In this document: piece by piece, positions 27,163 through 36,663 of the stretch
How the letters are laid out: each line of letters begins with the position of its first letter
Numbering within the stretch: position 1 is the first letter of the stretch
NCBI RefSeq assembly: GCF_005795905.1
Contig: NZ_VAWE01000001.1
Coordinates: 806,001-870,000, forward strand
DNA: 64,000 bases
Direction: 5' to 3'
From: Streptomyces marianii
GTDB taxonomy: Bacteria > Actinomycetota > Actinomycetes > Streptomycetales > Streptomycetaceae
Made by a program: the position numbers and the translations under genes
The notes under the pieces: model-generated
Seen by the model: only the letters and a program-made list of their open reading frames with translations
What the model was told of the DNA's origin: nothing
Databases searched by the model: none

Positions 27163-27217
27163 ACTTGACGGACCCGGAAAACCTTGATTGACGGTTCTTC
27201 GCAGCCGTCGGCAGGAT
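27163..27217 (+). promoter_or_regulatory. Paired TTGACGG motifs and promoter of the rightward nitrite arm
   Basis: ACTTGACGGACC (27163-27174) and GATTGACGGTTC (27186-27197) match the motif found upstream of leftward cluster genes and point toward the downstream gene. TTGACG at 27188-27193 could also serve as the -35 box, with CAGGAT (27212-27217) as a weak -10 after 18 bp. The TTGACG cores are 23 bp apart. Confidence 0.5.
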
Positions 27218-27224
27218 TGCCGTC

Positions 27225-27776
27225 ATGACCACCAAAGAAAGCGTCATCAACAATTCGCCGCTCTTCGAACTCGACGCCCGCATTAGGGTTTCCGCGTCCC
27301 CCGCGGAAATCTACGCCGTTGTCAGCGACCTCACCAGAAGCAAGGAGTGGAGCCCCGAGTGCATGGGCGGTGAGTGGATAAGCGGCCCACCGTCGGCCGT
27401 CGGCTCGGTCTTCCGCGGCGAGAACCTGCGCAGCGAGGACGTGGTCGGCTGGGCGCCGCTGGTCCGCGGCACCTGGCACACGGAGGCCCGCGTGGTCGCC
27501 GCGGAGCCCGGCAGAACCTTCCGCTGGATGATGCTCACCCACGCCCGAGAGGACCAGGAGTCCGTCTGGGGCTTCGACATCGAGGCTGCCGGCGACGGCA
27601 CCTCGTGGCTGATCCACCACTTCCGGATGGGCAGAGCGACCGCCGGTATCCACAAGATCGTCGAGACTCTCGACGAGGGCGCCCGCAAGCGGTTCGTGTA
27701 CGACTGGACCGCAAAGCTGGAGCAAGACCTCGACGACACCCTGAGCCGCATCAAGAACGTCATCGAGAAGAACTGA
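27225..27776 (+). CDS. SRPBCC (polyketide cyclase/START-like) protein, 183 aa
   Basis: The START-like fold begins after a short N-terminus: FELDARIRVSASPAEIYAVV, SDLTRSKEWSPECMGGEWIS, then strands ending FRWMMLTHAREDQESVWGFD and a long C-terminal helix. SRPBCC proteins bind hydrophobic ligands and may act as cyclases, carriers or toxin-handling proteins. It is the first gene of the rightward arm, 112 bp upstream of the CreM-like ligase and directly downstream of the shared TTGACGG motifs, so it is probably part of the cluster. Its step is unknown. Confidence 0.8.
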   Translation: MTTKESVINNSPLFELDARIRVSASPAEIYAVVSDLTRSKEWSPECMGGEWISGPPSAVGSVFRGENLRSEDVVGWAPLVRGTWHTEARVVAAEPGRTFRWMMLTHAREDQESVWGFDIEAAGDGTSWLIHHFRMGRATAGIHKIVETLDEGARKRFVYDWTAKLEQDLDDTLSRIKNVIEKN

Positions 27777-27888
27777 CGCGTCTCGAGATCTCGACGCGCA
27801 GCGGCGGTTCGGGGAAGCCCCGCGACCCCTCCCCGCCCCTCCCCCATCAATTGACGAAATCCACAGTCATGGACGAGAGATCGGGTAC

Positions 27889-29454
27889 ATGTTTCTCCAG
27901 CGAATAGGAAGCAAAGGAATCCGCCTCGGCACGCTCTTCGAAAGAGCCGCGGCTCGGCACCCGGCGAACTTCGTGGTCCTCGACCACGACCTGGACATCG
28001 CCCCGCAGCTCGCACGCCGCTCCACGCTGACCGAACTGGCCGACCTGGTGGACGATTTCGCGTCCCGGCTGTGGGCCGCCCAGGTCCGTCCCGGCGACCA
28101 CGTCGTGGTGCACAAGAGCGACAACTTCGACATCTCCCTGCTGGCCTGTGCCGTCGCGCGGACCGGCGCCATCCCGGTGCTGCTGTCCCCGAAGCTCGAC
28201 GGCGCCACCGTGGCCGAGCTGCTGCGCCGGGTCGGGCAGCCGTTCCTCGTGACCGACCAGGACAAGCTCGACAACGATCTGCCGGCCGAGGTCTTCGGGC
28301 TCTCCCGCACGGTGCTGCTGGCCGGCGGAGAGCACGAGGGCGCCACCACCCTCGCCTCGCTCGCCGGGGTGGAGCGGGTGCCCGCGGTCGCGATGCCGGT
28401 CGACCACCCGACGCTGATCACGCACACCTCCGGCACCACCGGTACGCCGAAGCTGGCCGTACACACCGGTCTCAGCTTCCAGGCCCGCTACCGCCCGCAG
28501 GCCGCCGTGGTGGCCACGGCGGTGGCGAAGCGCGAACCGATCGCCGTGCACGTGTCGTTCGTGCACTCGCGGATGTTCACCGCGATGCCGATCTCGATCC
28601 TTCAGGGACACCCGCTGATCATCCTGCGGGACGACGACCCGGCGACCGTGGGCGAGCTGTTCAGCCAGGTTCCGCCCGGCTTCATCGAGGCCCACCCCAA
28701 CACGTTCCTGCGCTGGGAGGTGCTCGCCGACGACCCCCGCGGTCCGCTCGCAAACGTCAAGTACTTCTCCAGCACCTTCGACGCGATCCACCCGCGCACC
28801 GTCAACCGCCTGCTGCAGGCCTCCCGCCGGAAGGGCCGCCGGTTCGCCCAGGCTTACGGCCAGAGCGAAGTCGGCCCGATCGCGGCCAGGACCTACTCCC
28901 TCAAGGACGGCGCCGACTTCAACGGCCGCTGTGTCGGGGTGCCCTTCCCCGGCATGACCGGGGTACGCGTGGTCAGCCGCGACGGCAACCCGCCCAGCAA
29001 GGAGAACCCCGGGTTCATCGAGGTCAGGAGCGACGGCAGGATCGTCACCTACCTCGGCGAACACGAGCGCTGGCAGAAGCAGGTGCACGACGGCTGGTGG
29101 CGCATGGGCGACGTCGGATACCGCACCAAACTGGGCTGTCTGCACCTGCTCGACCGTGAGGTCGACGAGATCCCCGGAGTGCAGTCCACCCTCGAGATCG
29201 AGGACAAGCTGTTCACCCGGCTGCCCGAGCTCATCGAGGTCATCATCGTGCCCGGTGCGGACAACCGCCCGGTGCCGGTGGTGTGCACCCGCGAGAACCA
29301 GCCACTCGACCCGATCGCCTGGAAGACCGCGGTCGTCGACCTCCCGGCGCTCGCCGAGCCCGTGCAGTGGCGTCTGGAAGACCTGCCCCAGACGGCCACC
29401 ACCAAGATCAAGCGTCTTGAGCTGGCCAGGCTGCTGACGTCCGGCGCGGCATAG
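27889..29454 (+). CDS. CreM-like AMP-binding ligase, candidate diazotising enzyme, 521 aa
   Basis: This is an ANL-superfamily adenylating enzyme. Motif A3 reads THTSGTTGTPKLAVHT (about residue 180), with NVKYFSSTFDAIHP, AYGQSEVGPIAARTY (A5), WRMGDVGYRTKLGCLHLLDR (A7-A8) and the C-terminal catalytic Lys in TTKIKRLELARLL (A10). In cremeomycin biosynthesis CreM activates nitrite with ATP to diazotise an aromatic amine, and related ligases recur beside creD/creE. Its place directly before those genes makes that role likely (inference). A paralogue sits at 40436-42040. The ribosome site at ATG 27889 is weak. Confidence 0.8.
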   Translation: MFLQRIGSKGIRLGTLFERAAARHPANFVVLDHDLDIAPQLARRSTLTELADLVDDFASRLWAAQVRPGDHVVVHKSDNFDISLLACAVARTGAIPVLLSPKLDGATVAELLRRVGQPFLVTDQDKLDNDLPAEVFGLSRTVLLAGGEHEGATTLASLAGVERVPAVAMPVDHPTLITHTSGTTGTPKLAVHTGLSFQARYRPQAAVVATAVAKREPIAVHVSFVHSRMFTAMPISILQGHPLIILRDDDPATVGELFSQVPPGFIEAHPNTFLRWEVLADDPRGPLANVKYFSSTFDAIHPRTVNRLLQASRRKGRRFAQAYGQSEVGPIAARTYSLKDGADFNGRCVGVPFPGMTGVRVVSRDGNPPSKENPGFIEVRSDGRIVTYLGEHERWQKQVHDGWWRMGDVGYRTKLGCLHLLDREVDEIPGVQSTLEIEDKLFTRLPELIEVIIVPGADNRPVPVVCTRENQPLDPIAWKTAVVDLPALAEPVQWRLEDLPQTATTKIKRLELARLLTSGAA

Positions 29455-29539
29455 AACAGCCGCTTCCCCCCTCTGTCTCCTCCTGCTCGCAGCCGCGGCC
29501 GGTGTCCCGCACACCGGCCGCCGCCTGGCGGTGTCCCAC

Positions 29540-29574
29540 AGCAGTGACCCGAAGCAGTGACTCGTAGCAGTGTG
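29540..29574 (+). repeat. Three direct repeats in the creE leader
   Basis: AGCAGTGAC at 29540-29548 and 29553-29561, and AGCAGTGTG at 29566-29574, have an exact 13-bp period and end 20 bp before the creE start. They may be an operator or a leader structure. Confidence 0.55.
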
Positions 29575-29594
29575 CCCCGAAACGGAGCCTTTTC

Positions 29595-31574
29595 ATGAAC
29601 GGAACCCGCCTCGAAGTCTGCATCGTCGGAGCCGGGCCGCGTGGTCTGTCGGTCCTGGAGCGGCTGCTGGCCAACGAGCGCCACCGGCCGACGCACCGGA
29701 CCGTCACCGTCCACGTCGTCGACCCCTCGGCCCCGGGGGCCGGCAACGTCTGGCGCCCCGAGCAGTCGCAGCATCTGCTGATGAACACCGTCGCGTCCCA
29801 GATCACCGTCTTCACCGACGACAGCGCCACCATCGACGGGCCCGTCGAGCCGGGCCCGAGCCTGTACGAGTGGGCCAAGAGCCTGGCCCTGCTCGGCGAC
29901 CCGGCAGACCACGACGCCGAGGTGCTCGCCGAGGCGGAGCGCCTCGGCCCCGACGCCTACCCCACCCGCGCCTTCTACGGCCGCTATCTGCACGACTGCT
30001 TCCAGCGGGTGGTGGCGAACGCCCCCGCCCACACGGAGGTCAGGGTCCACCGCTCGCGCGCGGTCGCCATGGCCGACACCCACGGCGTGCCGGGAGGTCC
30101 GCAGGGCATACGCCTGGAGGACGGCACCCGGCTCAACGAGCTGGACGCCATCGTGATGGCACAGGGCCATGTGCCTGCCAGGCTCTCGGCCCGCGAGGCA
30201 CGCACCGCGAGCCTGGCCCGGATCCACCACCTCACCTACATCACCCCCGCCAATCCGGCGGATCTGCCGCTCGACGGCGTCGAACCCGGCGAGAACGTGC
30301 TGCTGCGCGGCCTCGGCCTCAACTTCTTCGACCACATGGCCCTGTTCACCCTGGGCCGGGGCGGCAGCTTCGAGCGCGTGGACGGCCGACTGGTGTACCG
30401 GGCGTCGGGCAAGGAGCCGCGCCTGTTCGCCTTCTCGCGCCGCGGTGTGCCCTACCACGCCCGGGGCGAGAACCAGAAGGGCGCCACCGGCCGCTACTTC
30501 CCGCGGTTGCTCACACCCGAGTACATCGCCGAACTGCGCGAGCGCGCGGCGGACGGCGTCCCGGTCAACTTCACCGTCGACCTGTGGCCGCTGATCTCCC
30601 GCGAGGTGCAGAGCGTCTACTACGGAGCGCTCCTCACCGGCCGCGGGGAGGCTCGGCTGCGCGAGAGTTTCACCGAGCGGTTCCTGTCGCTGGCCCCGGA
30701 CGCGGACGCCGGGGCCCTGCTCGCCGAGTACGGCCTGGGCGCGGACGACCGATGGGACTGGAAGAAGCTCTCGCGGCCCTACGGGGAGAGGCGGTTCGCG
30801 GACCGCGACGACTTCACGGACTGGCTGCTCCGGTACCTGCGGCTCGATGTCGAGCGCTCCCGGGAGGGCAACGTCTCAGGACCCGTGAAGGCCGCCCTCG
30901 ACGTACTGCGCGATCTGCGCAACGAGATCCGGCTCGCCGTCGACCACGGTGGGCTGGAGGGCAACTCGCACCGGGACGACCTGGAGGGCTGGTACACACC
31001 GCTCAACGCCTTCCTGTCGATCGGCCCGCCGGCCTCCCGGATCGAGGAGATGATCGCACTGATCGAGGCGGGCCTGCTCACCGTGACGGGCCCCGGCACC
31101 CAGGTCCGCATCGACACCGCCGCCCAGGTGTACGTGGCCCACTCCACCGTGGTGCCGGGCGAGGCGATCCGCGCCACCACGCTGATCGAGGCGCGGCTGC
31201 CGGAGCCCGACCTGCGCCGCACCGACGACCCGCTGCTCCGGCACCTGCTCGACACCGACCAGGCGACACCGTTCCGCATCAAGGGCGAGGCGGGCACCGA
31301 GTACGAGACCGGAGGTCTCGCCGTCACCGAACGGCCCTACCGGCTGCTCGACGGCAAGGGCCACGCCCACCCGCGGCGGTTCGCCTACGGTGTGCCCACC
31401 GAGTCGGTGCACTGGGTGACGGCGGCCGGTATCCGGCCGGGGGTGGACTCCGTGACCATCGGCGACTCGGACGCGATCGCGCGGACCGTCCTGAGCCTCC
31501 CCCCGGCCGCCAGCGTCCCCAGCGCGGTCCGGCCGATGGAGACGGACAACGACCTGTTCGGGGTGATCGTGTGA
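29595..31574 (+). CDS. creE: CreE-type FAD monooxygenase oxidising L-aspartate to nitrosuccinate, 659 aa
   Basis: CreE-family flavoproteins oxidise the amino group of aspartate to a nitro group, the first step of the aspartate-nitrosuccinate route to nitrite. The N-terminal dinucleotide fold is EVCIVGAGPRGLSVLERLLA. The large FAD/NAD(P)-binding domain continues with FYGRYLHDCFQRVV, LDAIVMAQGHVPARLS, NVLLRGLGLNFFDHMALFT and YHARGENQKGATGRYFP. Length fits the family. The start at ATG 29595 follows ACGGAG, and the stop overlaps the next gene by GTGA, so creE and creD are translationally coupled. Confidence 0.88.
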   Translation: MNGTRLEVCIVGAGPRGLSVLERLLANERHRPTHRTVTVHVVDPSAPGAGNVWRPEQSQHLLMNTVASQITVFTDDSATIDGPVEPGPSLYEWAKSLALLGDPADHDAEVLAEAERLGPDAYPTRAFYGRYLHDCFQRVVANAPAHTEVRVHRSRAVAMADTHGVPGGPQGIRLEDGTRLNELDAIVMAQGHVPARLSAREARTASLARIHHLTYITPANPADLPLDGVEPGENVLLRGLGLNFFDHMALFTLGRGGSFERVDGRLVYRASGKEPRLFAFSRRGVPYHARGENQKGATGRYFPRLLTPEYIAELRERAADGVPVNFTVDLWPLISREVQSVYYGALLTGRGEARLRESFTERFLSLAPDADAGALLAEYGLGADDRWDWKKLSRPYGERRFADRDDFTDWLLRYLRLDVERSREGNVSGPVKAALDVLRDLRNEIRLAVDHGGLEGNSHRDDLEGWYTPLNAFLSIGPPASRIEEMIALIEAGLLTVTGPGTQVRIDTAAQVYVAHSTVVPGEAIRATTLIEARLPEPDLRRTDDPLLRHLLDTDQATPFRIKGEAGTEYETGGLAVTERPYRLLDGKGHAHPRRFAYGVPTESVHWVTAAGIRPGVDSVTIGDSDAIARTVLSLPPAASVPSAVRPMETDNDLFGVIV

Positions 31575-33088
31575 GCCGGCTCCCGGCACCGGGGACCGCG
31601 CACGGGACGAACGGCGCACCCGCGTCCGGGGCGCACTCCGCCCGCACCGGACTGCCACCGGCCGGAGTGCGCCCGGCGGCCGGCCGGACGGCGGCACCGG
31701 AGGCGCTCGCCGACGCCGGGCTGCTCTCCCCGGTCCGGGCCGGCACCCCGGTGGAGGCGGCCGTCAGCGACACGGCGTGGCTGCAGGCCATGCTGGACGC
31801 CGAGGCCGCTCTCGCCCGGGCGCAGGCCGGGCTCGGCACGCTGCCGCAGCGGGCCGCCGACGCCATCACGGCGGCGGCCCGCGCCGACCGGCTCGATCTG
31901 CGGGCCCTGGCGCTCGCCGCGCGGGAAACAGCGAATCCGGTGGTCGGTCTGGTGCAGGCCCTGACCGCGGTGGTGGCGGCCGACGACCCGGCAGCCGCCG
32001 AGTACGTGCACCGCGGCTCGACCAGCCAGGACATCCTCGACACCGGCGCGATGCTGATCGCCGACCGGGCGCTGGGGATCATCCGTGCCGACCTGCGGTC
32101 GGCGGCCGCCGCGTTGGGCACGCTCGCCGCCGAGCACCGGGACACCCCGGCGGTGAGCCGTACGCTCGGGCTGCACGCCGTGCCCACCACCTTCGGCCTG
32201 CGGGCGGTGAGCTGGCGCCAGCTGCTGCTGGACGCGGAGCGGCGACTGGGCCGGGTGCAGTCGGACGGACTGCCCGTCGCCCTCGGCGGGGCGGCCGGCA
32301 CGCTCGCCGGCTATCTGGAGTACGCGGCGATCGGCGCAGGAGGGCTCCGACCCGAGCCCGGCGCGTATCTGGACCGTCTGGTGAACGCGTTCGCCAAGGA
32401 GACGGGTCTGACCCCTCCGGTGCTGCCCTGGCACGCGCTGCGTACGCCGATGGCCGATCTGGCGGCCGCGCTCGGCTTCACGGCCGGTGCGCTGGGCAAG
32501 ATCGCCGTCGATGTGCAGTCGCTTGCCAGGACCGAGGTGGGGGAGGTCGCCGAGCCCGGTGCGGCGGGGCGGGGCAGCTCGTCGGCGATGCCGCACAAGC
32601 GCAACCCGGTCCTGGCCACCCTGGTGCGCAGCGCCGCGCTCCAAGTCCCGGTCATCGCATCCGGCTTGACGCAGTGCCTGGTCTCCGAGGACGAGCGCTC
32701 CGCGGGTGCCTGGCACGCCGAGTGGCAACTGCTGCGGGAGTGTCTGCGGCTGACCGGCGGCGCCGCCCACACGGCCGTGGAGCTCACCGCGGGCCTGGAG
32801 GTGCGGCCCGGGCGAATGCGCGAGAACCTCGGCCTGACCGGCAGCCAGGTGGTGTCGGAGCGGATCGCGGCCGTACTCGCCCCGCTGATCGGCAAGGCGC
32901 CGGCCAAGCGGCTGCTGACCGATGCCACCGAGACGGCCACCCGCACCGGCCGGCCGCTGGCCGAGGTGCTCCGGGCGCTGCCCCACCTGCCGGAGGGTGT
33001 CACCGGCGACGGACTCGCCGCGCTGTGCGATCCCGCCGGGTACACCGGCGCAGCCTCCGCCCTGGTGGACCGCGCCCTGCTCGCATGA
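31571..33088 (+). CDS. creD: CreD-type nitrosuccinate lyase (fumarase/aspartase superfamily), 505 aa
   Basis: This enzyme family eliminates nitrous acid from nitrosuccinate, leaving fumarate. The superfamily signature GSSSAMPHKRNPVLATLVRS is present (about residues 335-355), along with the substrate-binding region EYVHRGSTSQDILDTGAML (about 140) and HAVPTTFGLRAVSWRQLLLD. An Ala/Gly/Pro-rich N-terminal extension of about 50 residues precedes the core, as in CreD homologues. GTG 31571 overlaps the creE stop. Together with CreE this gives a complete nitrite-forming module. Confidence 0.88.
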   Translation: MSRLPAPGTAHGTNGAPASGAHSARTGLPPAGVRPAAGRTAAPEALADAGLLSPVRAGTPVEAAVSDTAWLQAMLDAEAALARAQAGLGTLPQRAADAITAAARADRLDLRALALAARETANPVVGLVQALTAVVAADDPAAAEYVHRGSTSQDILDTGAMLIADRALGIIRADLRSAAAALGTLAAEHRDTPAVSRTLGLHAVPTTFGLRAVSWRQLLLDAERRLGRVQSDGLPVALGGAAGTLAGYLEYAAIGAGGLRPEPGAYLDRLVNAFAKETGLTPPVLPWHALRTPMADLAAALGFTAGALGKIAVDVQSLARTEVGEVAEPGAAGRGSSSAMPHKRNPVLATLVRSAALQVPVIASGLTQCLVSEDERSAGAWHAEWQLLRECLRLTGGAAHTAVELTAGLEVRPGRMRENLGLTGSQVVSERIAAVLAPLIGKAPAKRLLTDATETATRTGRPLAEVLRALPHLPEGVTGDGLAALCDPAGYTGAASALVDRALLA

Positions 33089-33185
33089 CGCCCTTCCGTC
33101 CCGCCCCGGTGCGTCGGCACGCGCGGGGGCGGGCTCCCGAATCGTGGAAATACGCGTGGAAGCCGCGTGGAAAGCCGAGGAGAAG

Positions 33186-34559
33186 ATGACCACCGGACGT
33201 GTCTCCGGACGATGGCTCGAGGACTGGGATCCGGAGAACGAGGAAGCGTGGGAGCGCACCGGCAAGCGGATCGCCCGCCGCAATCTGGTGCTCTCCGTTC
33301 TCTCCGAGCACATCGGCTTCTCGGTATGGAGCATGTGGTCGGTCCTGGTGCTGTTCCTGTCGGACGAGATCGGCCTCGGTTTCGCCGCCGACGAGAAGTT
33401 CCTGCTCGTGGTCGTTCCGGTGCTGGTCGGCGCGCTGCTCCGGCTGCCGTACAGCTATGCGGTGACCCGCTTCGGCGGGCGCAACTGGACGGTGTTCTCC
33501 ACGGCCGTACTCCTGGTGCCCGCTTCGCTCACGACGTACTTCGTGCAGCGCCCGGGCACCCCGTTGTGGATCTTCCTGCTGATCGGCGCGAGCGCCGGTC
33601 TCGGCGGCGGCAACTTCGCCTCGTCGATGCGGAACATCACCGCCTTCTACCCGCAGCGGCACCAGGGCTGGGCCCTCGGCCTGAACGCGGGCGCCGGCAA
33701 CCTCGGGGTCGCGGTGGTGCAGTTGCTCGGCCTGCTGGTGATCTCCACGGTCGGCGACACCCACCCGGCGTACGTCGCCGGTTTCTATCTGCCCCTGATC
33801 GTCCTGGCATCGCTGCTCGCGACCCTGCGGATGGACAACGTCGCCATGGTGCGCACCGAGCGCGGCGCTCAGCGGGAGGCGGCCCACGACCTCCACACCT
33901 GGTGGATCTCCCTGCTCTACGTGGGCACCTTCGGCTCGTTCATCGGGTTCGGCTTCGCCTTCGGGCTGGTCCTGCAGTCCCAGTTCGGGTCCACACCGCT
34001 GGAGGCCGCCTCGTTCACCTTCCTCGGTCCGCTCCTGGGCTCGGTGACGCGTCCGTTCGGCGGCCGCCTCGCCGACCGGTGCGGTGGCGCGAGGGTCACC
34101 CTGTGGAGCTTCGCCGGCATGGCCGCGAGCACCGTGGTACTCCTCTGGGCGACCCACGCGGCCTCGTTCCCGCTGTTCGTGGCGGGGTTCAGCGTCCTGT
34201 TCGTGATGAGCGGCATCGGCAACGGCTCGACGTACAAGATGATCCCCTCGGTGTTCGCCCGACAGGCGCAGGACGCGGTCACCTCGGGCCGGGACGCCGC
34301 CGAGGCCTTCGCGAGGGCCCGCCGGCTCTCCGGTGCGGTGATCGGCATCGCCGGAGCGGTGGGCGCGCTCGGCGGAGTCGCCATCAACCTGGCGTTCCGG
34401 TCCGCTTACGGCTCCCTCGGCACCGGTGAGCCCGCGTTCTACGCCTTCCTCGCCTTCTACGCGGTGTGCGCGGTACTGCTCCGGACGGTGTACCTCCGGG
34501 ACGGCCGGACCCGGCCGCCGGCCGTCGCGCCGCGCAAGGAGGCCCTCCGTGTCCACTGA
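33186..34559 (+). CDS. narK: NarK-type nitrate/nitrite MFS porter, 457 aa
   Basis: The protein has about 12 membrane spans and the NNP-family nitrate signature in the fifth span, LGGGNFASSMRNITAFYP, plus the second signature region FVMSGIGNGSTYKMIPSVF in the C-terminal half. Conserved arginines in LRLPYSY and near the nitrate signature fit anion binding. It starts at ATG 33186 after GAGGAG and overlaps the nitrate reductase start by 11 bp. In this context it would import nitrate, export nitrite, or do both, feeding or relieving the nitrite pool. Confidence 0.92.
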   Translation: MTTGRVSGRWLEDWDPENEEAWERTGKRIARRNLVLSVLSEHIGFSVWSMWSVLVLFLSDEIGLGFAADEKFLLVVVPVLVGALLRLPYSYAVTRFGGRNWTVFSTAVLLVPASLTTYFVQRPGTPLWIFLLIGASAGLGGGNFASSMRNITAFYPQRHQGWALGLNAGAGNLGVAVVQLLGLLVISTVGDTHPAYVAGFYLPLIVLASLLATLRMDNVAMVRTERGAQREAAHDLHTWWISLLYVGTFGSFIGFGFAFGLVLQSQFGSTPLEAASFTFLGPLLGSVTRPFGGRLADRCGGARVTLWSFAGMAASTVVLLWATHAASFPLFVAGFSVLFVMSGIGNGSTYKMIPSVFARQAQDAVTSGRDAAEAFARARRLSGAVIGIAGAVGALGGVAINLAFRSAYGSLGTGEPAFYAFLAFYAVCAVLLRTVYLRDGRTRPPAVAPRKEALRVH

Positions 34560-36663
34560 GGAGTCCACTCCGACGGCGATGACCCACTGCCCGTACTGCG
34601 CGCTGCAGTGCGCCACACTGCTCTCCGGCGCCGACGCACCCTCGGCGACCGTACGCCCGGACCCCGTGTTCCCCGTCAACCGGGGCGGGTTGTGCCAGAA
34701 GGGCTGGACGGCGCCCGAGGTACTGCGGGCCCCCGACCGGCTGCGCGCCCCGATGGTGCGCGGCCCGGACGGCGAGCTGACGCCGACGGACTGGGACGAC
34801 GCCCTCGACCTGGTGGCCGATCGCCTGCGCGAGCTGCGCGCCCGGCACGGTGCCGACGCGGTCGGTGTGTTCGGCAGCGGCGGTCTGACCAACGAAAAGG
34901 CTTACGCACTGGGCAAGTTCGCCAGGGTGGCGCTCGCCACCAGCCAGATCGACTACAACGGCCGCTTCTGCATGTCCTCGGCGGCCGCGGCCGCGAACGC
35001 GGCCTTCGGCCTCGACCGCGGACTGCCGTTTCCCGTAAGCGACCTGGGCGAGGCGGACGTCGTCCTGCTCGCCGGGTCCAATCCGGCCGAGACCATGCCA
35101 CCGCTGATGCGCCATCTGGAACGGCCGCAGCTGATCGTGATCGATCCGCGGGCCACCCGGACCGCCGAACGCGCCGCGCTGCACCTGCGGCCCGCGCCCG
35201 GCACCGACCTCGCCCTGGCCCTGGGTCTGCTGCACCTCGCGGTCACCGAGGGACGACTCGACGAGGACTACGTCAAGGAGCGGACCGCCGGCTTCGAAGA
35301 GGCCTGGCAGCAGGCGGTGGGGTGGTGGCCGGAACAGGTCGAGCGGATCACCGGGGTGCCCGCCTCGGACCAGCGCGAGGCGGTGCGGCTGCTGGCCGAG
35401 GCGCCGCGGGCGTACGTACTGACCGGGCGCGGCGCCGAGCAGCACAGCAAGGGCTCCGACACAGCCGCGGCCTTCGTCAACCTGGCGCTCGCACTCGGCC
35501 TTCCGGGCCGGATCGGCAGCGGCTACGGCACCCTCACCGGCCAGGGCAACGGGCAGGGCGGCCGCGAGCACGGGCAGAAGGCCGACCAGCTGCCCGGCTA
35601 CCGCATGATCACCGATCCTGACGCGCGGGCCCATGTGGCAGGGGTCTGGGGGGTGGACGCCGAGGCACTGCCGGGCCCGGGGCGCAGCGCCTACGAACTC
35701 CTCGACGCGCTCGGCACCGCGCAAGGGCCCCGGGCGCTCCTGGTGTTCGGGTCCAATCCCGTGGTCTCCGCCCCTCGCGCCGCGCACGTCGCCGACCGGC
35801 TCTCCGCCCTCGATCTGCTGGTCGTCGCCGACTTCGTGCCCTCCGAGACCGCGGCGCTCGCCGATGTGGTGCTGCCCGTCGCGCAGTGGGCCGAGGAGGA
35901 AGGAACGATGACCAACCTGGAGGGCCGGGTGCTGCGCCGCCGCCCCCTGCTCAGCCCCCCGCCGGGGGTACGGACCGACCTGGAGGTCCTGCGGGGGCTC
36001 GCCGTGCGTCTGGGCCAGCCCGCGCATCGGTTCCCCACCGCGCCCCGGGAGGTCTTCGCCGAGCTGCGCCGCGCCTCGGCCGGCGGCCGGGCCGACTACT
36101 CCGGCATCAGCTACGACCGGCTGGACGCGGGCGAGGCCCTGCACTGGCCGTGCCCGGAGGGCGACGGGGCACACCCGGGCACGCCGCGGCTCTTCCTCGA
36201 CCGCTTCGCGCATCCGGACGGGCGGGCGCGGTTCGCGCCGGTGGACCACCGGCCCTCCGCCGCCGTCCCGGACGCCACGTTCCCACTGCTCGCGACGACC
36301 GGCCGGCTGCTCGCCCACTACCAGTCGGGCGCGCAGACCCGGCGCGTCCCCGCCCTGCTGGCCGCCGCGCCCGCCCCCTTCGTCGAGGTGCACCCCGACA
36401 CCGCTCTGCGGTACGGGCTCGCCGACGGCGAACCGGCCGTGGTGCGTTCGGCCCACGGCAGCGTCGAGGCGCGGGTGCGGCTGTCCCGGGCGCTGCGCGC
36501 CGACACGGTGTTCCTGCCCTTCCACTTTCCGGGGCCGGGCGCCGCCAATCTGCTCACCGGTTCCGCGCTCGATCCCCGCAGCAGGATGCCGGAGTTCAAG
36601 GTGACCGCGGTCGCCGTCACGCCCTCGGTCGCCGCAGACCCCACCGGAGATGAGGCACCGTGA
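34549..36663 (+). CDS. Assimilatory-type molybdopterin nitrate reductase, 704 aa
   Basis: The protein belongs to the DMSO-reductase family, NasA/NasC/NarB branch. An N-terminal [4Fe-4S] site is formed by CPYCALQC and VNRGGLCQKGW. The Mo-bisMGD domain has LTPTDWDDALDLVADRLREL, GRFCMSSAAAAANAAFGLDR, AGSNPAETMPPLMRHL, GRGAEQHSKGSDTAAAF and TGQGNGQGGREHGQKADQLP. The C-terminal molydopterin-binding domain starts near FPLLATTGRLLAHYQSGAQT. It has no Tat signal, so it is cytoplasmic. GTG 34549 follows AGGAGG at 6 nt. No sirohaem nitrite reductase accompanies it, so the product nitrite is not obviously assimilated here. Confidence 0.9.
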   Translation: MSTEESTPTAMTHCPYCALQCATLLSGADAPSATVRPDPVFPVNRGGLCQKGWTAPEVLRAPDRLRAPMVRGPDGELTPTDWDDALDLVADRLRELRARHGADAVGVFGSGGLTNEKAYALGKFARVALATSQIDYNGRFCMSSAAAAANAAFGLDRGLPFPVSDLGEADVVLLAGSNPAETMPPLMRHLERPQLIVIDPRATRTAERAALHLRPAPGTDLALALGLLHLAVTEGRLDEDYVKERTAGFEEAWQQAVGWWPEQVERITGVPASDQREAVRLLAEAPRAYVLTGRGAEQHSKGSDTAAAFVNLALALGLPGRIGSGYGTLTGQGNGQGGREHGQKADQLPGYRMITDPDARAHVAGVWGVDAEALPGPGRSAYELLDALGTAQGPRALLVFGSNPVVSAPRAAHVADRLSALDLLVVADFVPSETAALADVVLPVAQWAEEEGTMTNLEGRVLRRRPLLSPPPGVRTDLEVLRGLAVRLGQPAHRFPTAPREVFAELRRASAGGRADYSGISYDRLDAGEALHWPCPEGDGAHPGTPRLFLDRFAHPDGRARFAPVDHRPSAAVPDATFPLLATTGRLLAHYQSGAQTRRVPALLAAAPAPFVEVHPDTALRYGLADGEPAVVRSAHGSVEARVRLSRALRADTVFLPFHFPGPGAANLLTGSALDPRSRMPEFKVTAVAVTPSVAADPTGDEAP

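Noticed and set aside
34549..36663. Formate dehydrogenase instead of nitrate reductase
   Set aside because: The protein is similar in fold, but the NarK porter directly upstream, the NirB-like flavoproteins downstream and the short NasA/NarB-type N-terminal Fe-S region favour nitrate reductase. Enzyme assay would settle it.
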